From assembly GCF_004087835.1 (NCBI RefSeq), contig NZ_CP035120.1, positions 62,001 through 126,000 of the forward strand: 64,000 nucleotides of DNA. Direction: 5' to 3'. The notes below the pieces were generated by a model that was given only the letters and a program-made list of their open reading frames with translations, was not told the origin of the DNA and did no database searches. Source of the stretch: Halorussus pelagicus (GTDB taxonomy: Archaea > Halobacteriota > Halobacteria > Halobacteriales > Haladaptataceae). Made by a program: the position numbers and the translations under genes. The first letter of the stretch is position 1. Every line of letters starts with the position of its first letter. Below, one piece after another: positions 60,202 to 64,000 of this stretch.

Positions 60202-61974
60202 TCAGGTGTCCACGATGATGTCGTAGTTCGGGTGGAACAGCGAGTTGACTTCCACGCCGCTGTAGCGCGGGACCGCGCGCCACTGCAAGTCGCGGTAGCG
60301 GTCGGCGTGCGCTCGGACGTAGTCGGTCGCGCGGGTCGAGCCGGGGTCGGGGAACGACTCGCGCTCGCCCGGCGCGAGGACGTAAAACTGCTCGACGCGC
60401 TCGCTCTCGCCGTCGCGGTCCACGTCCTCCCACGCCCAGTAGGGCGCGTAGCGGTCGAATCCGGCTTCCCGAACCGTGTTCAGATACGCCTTGTTGTGCT
60501 GGGGGTAACCGTACTGGGAGTAGGCCCACGCCGCGACGACGCCGTCCGGTTCGAGATGTCGCCGGATGGAGTCGTAGAACTCCTTCGAGTAGAGTTTGAG
60601 CAGGTCGTCGTCGGTCGCGCCGGGAATGTCCAACAGCACGAGGTCGTAGCTCTCGTCGGTGTCCCCGAGGTAGGCGTAGCCGTCGCCGACCGTGGTGTTC
60701 AGGCGGTCGTACTCGTGGGCATCGTCGTGCCAGCGCGCGTAGAACGAGTCGTTTTTGGCGTGAGCCATGAACTCGCCGTCGAGGTCCACATGGTCCACGC
60801 TGACGTTGTACTGCCGGAGGCGGTCGATGGCTATCCAGTCGCCGCCGCCGACGACGAGGACGTTCGTCTCGGGACCGCGGTCGGTCAGCGACATCGGTAC
60901 GTCCACGAGGCCCTGATGGTACGAGTCGGCCCAACTCTCGCAGAGCTGGACCGCGGTCCCGAGGCGCAGGCACTGCTCGGACTCCTCGGCGAAGTACGGG
61001 TTGTCGCCAGCGCCGGTCCACGTCCGGTCGTACCGGACGACGTGTTGGTACTCGGTGGTCCACTGGTCCGTTATCTCAGCGTCCATCGCGCCCCGCTGGT
61101 ACTCCGACTCTATCTGCTGTTCGAGGTAGAGTTCCGTCACCTCGCGGTCCACCTGTCGGTGGTTGGCCACCGCGCCCGCGTACCCTGCGGTCAACAGGAG
61201 ACAGACCGCGAGGAGCGCGGCCGACTCTCGACTCGCCAGTTTGCGGCGCTCCCCGGAGAACAGTCCCCACGGGCGCTCGCTGAACCGGGCGACGAAGACG
61301 AGCGCGGTGACGGCGTTGAGCAGTGCCAGCACGAAGATGGTCGGGACGAGTCCGAGTCGGGGGTAGAGGACCTTCGCGTAGACGACGGCCCCAAACAGGC
61401 CGCCGACGTAGTCCATCGCCAGCACGACCGAGAGACCGCTTCGCTCGCCCGCGGTTCGCTCGACGCTCCAGAACAGGCCGAAGACCCCGAGGACGAGACC
61501 GTAGAGGCGACCGAAACCCTCGGTCACGGCGGCGGGGAGGAGCCGACCCGGTTCGTCGGTCTGCTCGACCATCCGGGTCAGCAGGGGGAGTTCGAATCCC
61601 GAGAGGAACCCGACCGCAATCGCGGGGAGTCTGGCGACGACCCAGACGAGTTCCGAGGGTACGGTCTCGGGAATCGCCACGCTGTTCAGGCCGACGATGA
61701 GCATGAACCCGGCCGGAGCGACCGCGGCGAGATACACCTCGGTCCGGAAGAAGTTCGAGGGCGCGTCGCCCTGCAAGTCGTCGGAGACCGCCGACCCGAT
61801 GCCGAGGCTGAAAAAGTACAGCCCTACCGTGATAACGTACTGGGTGACGGTCCCGCCGTACATCACGGTCAACAGCTCCGAGTAGACGAACTCATACGCG
61901 AAGCTACAGAACGAAACGACGTACGTGATGGCAAGCAGGGTCAGCGTCTTCGTTCGAGCAGAGGGCTTCGACAT
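60202..61974 (-). CDS. Membrane-fused spermidine-synthase-like protein
   Basis: 590 residues. About seven membrane segments (residues 10-280) are followed by a soluble domain with SAM-type motif NVLVVGGGDWIAIDRL (N371 onward), acidic VDHVDLDGEFM, and YDLVLLDIPGATDDDLLKLY. In spermidine synthases this last motif is Dxx(D/S)P; the first Asp is kept and the second becomes GA. LYSKEFYDSIRRHLEPDG is typical. It is predicted to move aminopropyl from decarboxylated SAM to an amine at the membrane, but this is inferred. ATG 61974 precedes the first membrane segment. Genes on both sides are close, so it is part of the operon. Confidence 0.85.
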   Translation of the reverse strand: MSKPSARTKTLTLLAITYVVSFCSFAYEFVYSELLTVMYGGTVTQYVITVGLYFFSLGIGSAVSDDLQGDAPSNFFRTEVYLAAVAPAGFMLIVGLNSVAIPETVPSELVWVVARLPAIAVGFLSGFELPLLTRMVEQTDEPGRLLPAAVTEGFGRLYGLVLGVFGLFWSVERTAGERSGLSVVLAMDYVGGLFGAVVYAKVLYPRLGLVPTIFVLALLNAVTALVFVARFSERPWGLFSGERRKLASRESAALLAVCLLLTAGYAGAVANHRQVDREVTELYLEQQIESEYQRGAMDAEITDQWTTEYQHVVRYDRTWTGAGDNPYFAEESEQCLRLGTAVQLCESWADSYHQGLVDVPMSLTDRGPETNVLVVGGGDWIAIDRLRQYNVSVDHVDLDGEFMAHAKNDSFYARWHDDAHEYDRLNTTVGDGYAYLGDTDESYDLVLLDIPGATDDDLLKLYSKEFYDSIRRHLEPDGVVAAWAYSQYGYPQHNKAYLNTVREAGFDRYAPYWAWEDVDRDGESERVEQFYVLAPGERESFPDPGSTRATDYVRAHADRYRDLQWRAVPRYSGVEVNSLFHPNYDIIVDT

Positions 61975-62027
61975 GGGTTAGAGCGGACCGCTAATCCGTC
62001 GCGTCGGCGATACTGGGGTTCGCGGAG

Positions 62028-62723
62028 TCAAATCCGCGGGGAGACTTTCCACTGCTTTTCGACCTCGTACCCGTCGGTGGCGACGCCGTCGTCAACTTTC
62101 AGGTCCACGCACTCCCAGTCGAAGTCGTGGCCGTTCCGGCCTCGAAGTTCCGCACCGACGCGGTACCAGCCGTCGTTCTCGATAGCGCAGGTCTCGGTGT
62201 CGTTGGGGTCCGTGACTCGACAATCCCACGGAACCGGTCCCGCGCCGGGCGCGTCGTCTTCCACCTCGAAGTCGTTCCCGAGGAAGGCCACGCCGAGCGC
62301 AGCGACGCCGACGCCGTATTTCGTCACGTCGTCGTCGTGGTCGTCGTACCACGTATTGGCGTACGCGCCGCCGTGCCACCACGCGCGGCCGTGTCCGGTC
62401 TTCGGCGCACTGCCGTACCCTCCGGTGGCGCGACCCGTGGCTCCGCGGCCACCGCCGCCGCCCCGGCCCTTCGCGCTGGCGCTTCCGACGGGGTTGAGAC
62501 CCCCGACCTGTCCGGGGTCCGCGAGGTCGTTCAGGTCGTCGTCGTCAAGTCGGGACATGACCCACGTATTGTCTTCGATGTCAACCTGAAGCTTTCCGTT
62601 TCGGGCTTCGATACTCTGAAAGACGTTCGACTTCCGGGGCGGCGGGGACTTGTTTCCGGTACAGCCAGCGATGGCGGAGGCGGCTACGAGGCCGGTACCG
62701 GCGATGAATTCGCGGCGTCGCAT
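62028..62723 (-). CDS. Tat-exported lipoprotein of unknown function
   Basis: 231 residues. MRRREFIAGTGLVAASAIAG followed by Cys is a twin-arginine lipoprotein signal. Residues 80-120 are Gly-rich (GRGGGGGRGATGRATGGYGS). The C-terminal half holds two Cys (WDCRVT...TCAIEN) and WYRVGAELRGRNGHDFDWEC, beta-rich. No family is recognised. It heads the five-gene minus-strand block and is 53 bp from the aminopropyltransferase-like gene. Confidence 0.72.
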   Translation of the reverse strand: MRRREFIAGTGLVAASAIAGCTGNKSPPPRKSNVFQSIEARNGKLQVDIEDNTWVMSRLDDDDLNDLADPGQVGGLNPVGSASAKGRGGGGGRGATGRATGGYGSAPKTGHGRAWWHGGAYANTWYDDHDDDVTKYGVGVAALGVAFLGNDFEVEDDAPGAGPVPWDCRVTDPNDTETCAIENDGWYRVGAELRGRNGHDFDWECVDLKVDDGVATDGYEVEKQWKVSPRI

Positions 62724-62825
62724 GAGCGCAGTCTTCGTATGATACCTATAAATGCTTGTTGGAAAATAGTTTTCCGAGTAACTGAATATCGTGAGTTTCG
62801 AAATTGGCGGGAAGGTCCCCGTCGC

Positions 62826-63800
62826 TCAGTCGTGGCCCGACACCGGCACGGGTTCGTAGGATTCTTCGAGATACGCGAGGTCGCTGGCCGAGAGGTCGAT
62901 ATCGAGGGCTTCGACCGCGTCCTCCAGATGTTCGACGCTGGTGGTACCGACGATAGGCGCGTCCACCCAGTCTTTGTGCAGCAGCCACGACAGCGAAATC
63001 TGTGCCATCGTGACGCCCTTCTCGGCGGCGAGTTCCTGCACTCGCTCGTTTACCTCCTTCCCGCCGCCCTCGCGGTAGGGGTGGTCGTACATGTGGTCTT
63101 CCGTCTCGCCGCGCGTCGTCGCGTCGATTTCCTCGTACGGTCGGGTCAGGTAGCCCCGAGCGAGGGGACTCCACGGCATGACGCCGACGTTCTCTTTTTC
63201 ACAGAGGGGAAGCATCTCGCGTTCCTCTTCGCGGTAGACGAGGTTGTAGTGGTTCTGCATGGTCTGGAACCGCTCCAGTCCGAGGCGGTCGCTCGCGTGC
63301 AGGGCGTCGGCGAACTGGTGTGCCCACATCGAGGAGGCCCCGACGTGGCGGACCTTTCCGCGGCGCACCGCGTCGTCCAGCGCGCGCAGGGTCTGCTCGA
63401 TTGGTGTGTCGTCGTCCCAGCGGTGAATCTGGTAGAGGTCGATGGTGTCCATGCCGAGGCGGTCGAGGCTGTTCTCCAACTCCTGCTCTATCGCCTTGCG
63501 CGAGAGACCGCCCGAGTTGGGGTTGTCCTCGTCCATCTGGAAGTAACACTTCGTGGCGACGACGCTCTCGTCGCGTCGGCCCTCCAAGGCGTCGCCAAGC
63601 ACGCGCTCGCTCTCGCCGTTCGAGTACATGTTGGCTGTGTCGAAGAAGTTGATGCCCAACTCGACAGCGCGCTCGATTATCTCCTCGCCCTCCTCGGGGT
63701 CCAACACCCACGGTCGCCAGTCGCTGGACCCGAAACTCATACAGCCGAGACAGATTCGACTCACTTCCGTGCCGGTGTCGCCGAGCGTGGTGTACTCCAT
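62826..63800 (-). CDS. Aldo/keto reductase
   Basis: 324 residues. Tetrad D54, Y59, K84, H126 is intact and IVGTTSVEHLEDAVEALDID is the NADP end. The LGCMSFGSSDWRPWVLDPEE start is the AKR12/YajO-like subgroup. It reduces carbonyls with NAD(P)H; substrate unknown. ATG 63800 gives the standard MEYTTLGDTGTEVSR start, preferred over an upstream start at 63863. Confidence 0.93.
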   Translation of the reverse strand: MEYTTLGDTGTEVSRICLGCMSFGSSDWRPWVLDPEEGEEIIERAVELGINFFDTANMYSNGESERVLGDALEGRRDESVVATKCYFQMDEDNPNSGGLSRKAIEQELENSLDRLGMDTIDLYQIHRWDDDTPIEQTLRALDDAVRRGKVRHVGASSMWAHQFADALHASDRLGLERFQTMQNHYNLVYREEEREMLPLCEKENVGVMPWSPLARGYLTRPYEEIDATTRGETEDHMYDHPYREGGGKEVNERVQELAAEKGVTMAQISLSWLLHKDWVDAPIVGTTSVEHLEDAVEALDIDLSASDLAYLEESYEPVPVSGHD

Positions 63801-63946
63801 GGGGGGTAGTCGTCGGTACGTGGTAAAAAGGTGGGCGGACGCGGAAGGGCGGGCAATTCCCAACGGCCGCAGAGTCGGACGGCGCCGCCGATTTCTTTTT
63901 GTGGTTGCGCGTGGTCGAACGGACGGTTCGTGGGTGCGTGGGACTG

Positions 63947-64000
63947 TCAGTTGTCGCTCTCGTCGTCCGAGTCGAACGTTTGCGCCGACTCGACTGCGTC
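63947..64000 (-). CDS. C-terminal end of a gene running off the window
   Basis: The last 17 codons (AVESAQTFDSDDESDN, then TGA at 63947-63949) are visible at the right edge. The acidic end has normal haloarchaeal composition. The gene is not identifiable. Confidence 0.5.
   Translation of the reverse strand, partial: DAVESAQTFDSDDESDN

Overview
The window reads as chromosomal DNA of a halophilic archaeon (class Halobacteria; a Halorussus-like genus is plausible but not proven). The evidence is high GC with strong third-position G/C, very acidic proteins, a TFB-type transcription factor, a CetZ tubulin-like protein, a bacterio-opsin-activator-type HTH regulator, haloarchaeal Tat lipoproteins, a PGF-CTERM surface protein, and TATA boxes about 25-35 nt upstream of ATG codons. 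No rRNA, tRNA or CRISPR array was found.

Layout. 1-9400: tail of a recombinase-like gene, small zinc proteins, a membrane protein coupled to a double winged-helix regulator, a Bat-type regulator, a Tat-exported DyP-peroxidase-like protein, a PAS-GAF histidine kinase, an FAH-family hydrolase and a P19-like iron lipoprotein. The DyP-like and iron genes share a near-identical 23-nt box at the same distance from ATG. 9490-13370: a single-chain restriction-modification enzyme with an AT-rich, probably swapped specificity domain. 13400-22250: CBS protein, DJ-1/PfpI protein, a second kinase paralogous to the first, TFB, phosphoribosyltransferase, arylsulfotransferase-like membrane protein, KTSC protein and RtcA. 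22250-36960: HflX, aldehyde dehydrogenase, MacB-like permease, GT-C-like membrane protein, CetZ, SelW-like protein, proteasome-like Ntn hydrolase, glycosyltransferase, PadR regulator, RDD protein and a metallo-beta-lactamase protein.

36990-38640 is an IS200/IS605-family (IS1341-type) element coding for a DUF2080 protein and TnpB, with hairpins at both ends. Beside it lies a broken phosphosulfolactate-synthase-like gene. Two more relics occur elsewhere: a TPP-enzyme fragment near 24070 and a Gfo/Idh/MocA tail near 31800. 39070-55800: aldo/keto reductase, a CGCGG-type candidate RiPP precursor, MmgE/PrpD protein, BGTF/PGF-CTERM surface protein, K+ channel with tandem TrkA domains, an AT-rich pentapeptide-repeat/channel-like protein, ThiC, a small HTH regulator with an apparent autoregulatory operator, creatininase-family protein, O-methyltransferase, M20 carbamoylase-type hydrolase and tryptophanase.

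56145-62723 is the most unusual block: five same-strand genes coding for a Tat lipoprotein, a membrane-fused spermidine-synthase-like enzyme, a DUF2617 protein, a beta-repeat/zinc-ribbon protein and a pentapeptide-repeat/K+-channel fusion. I propose this as a candidate membrane-associated polyamine/ion-channel system. A second aldo/keto reductase and the tail of one more gene close the window.
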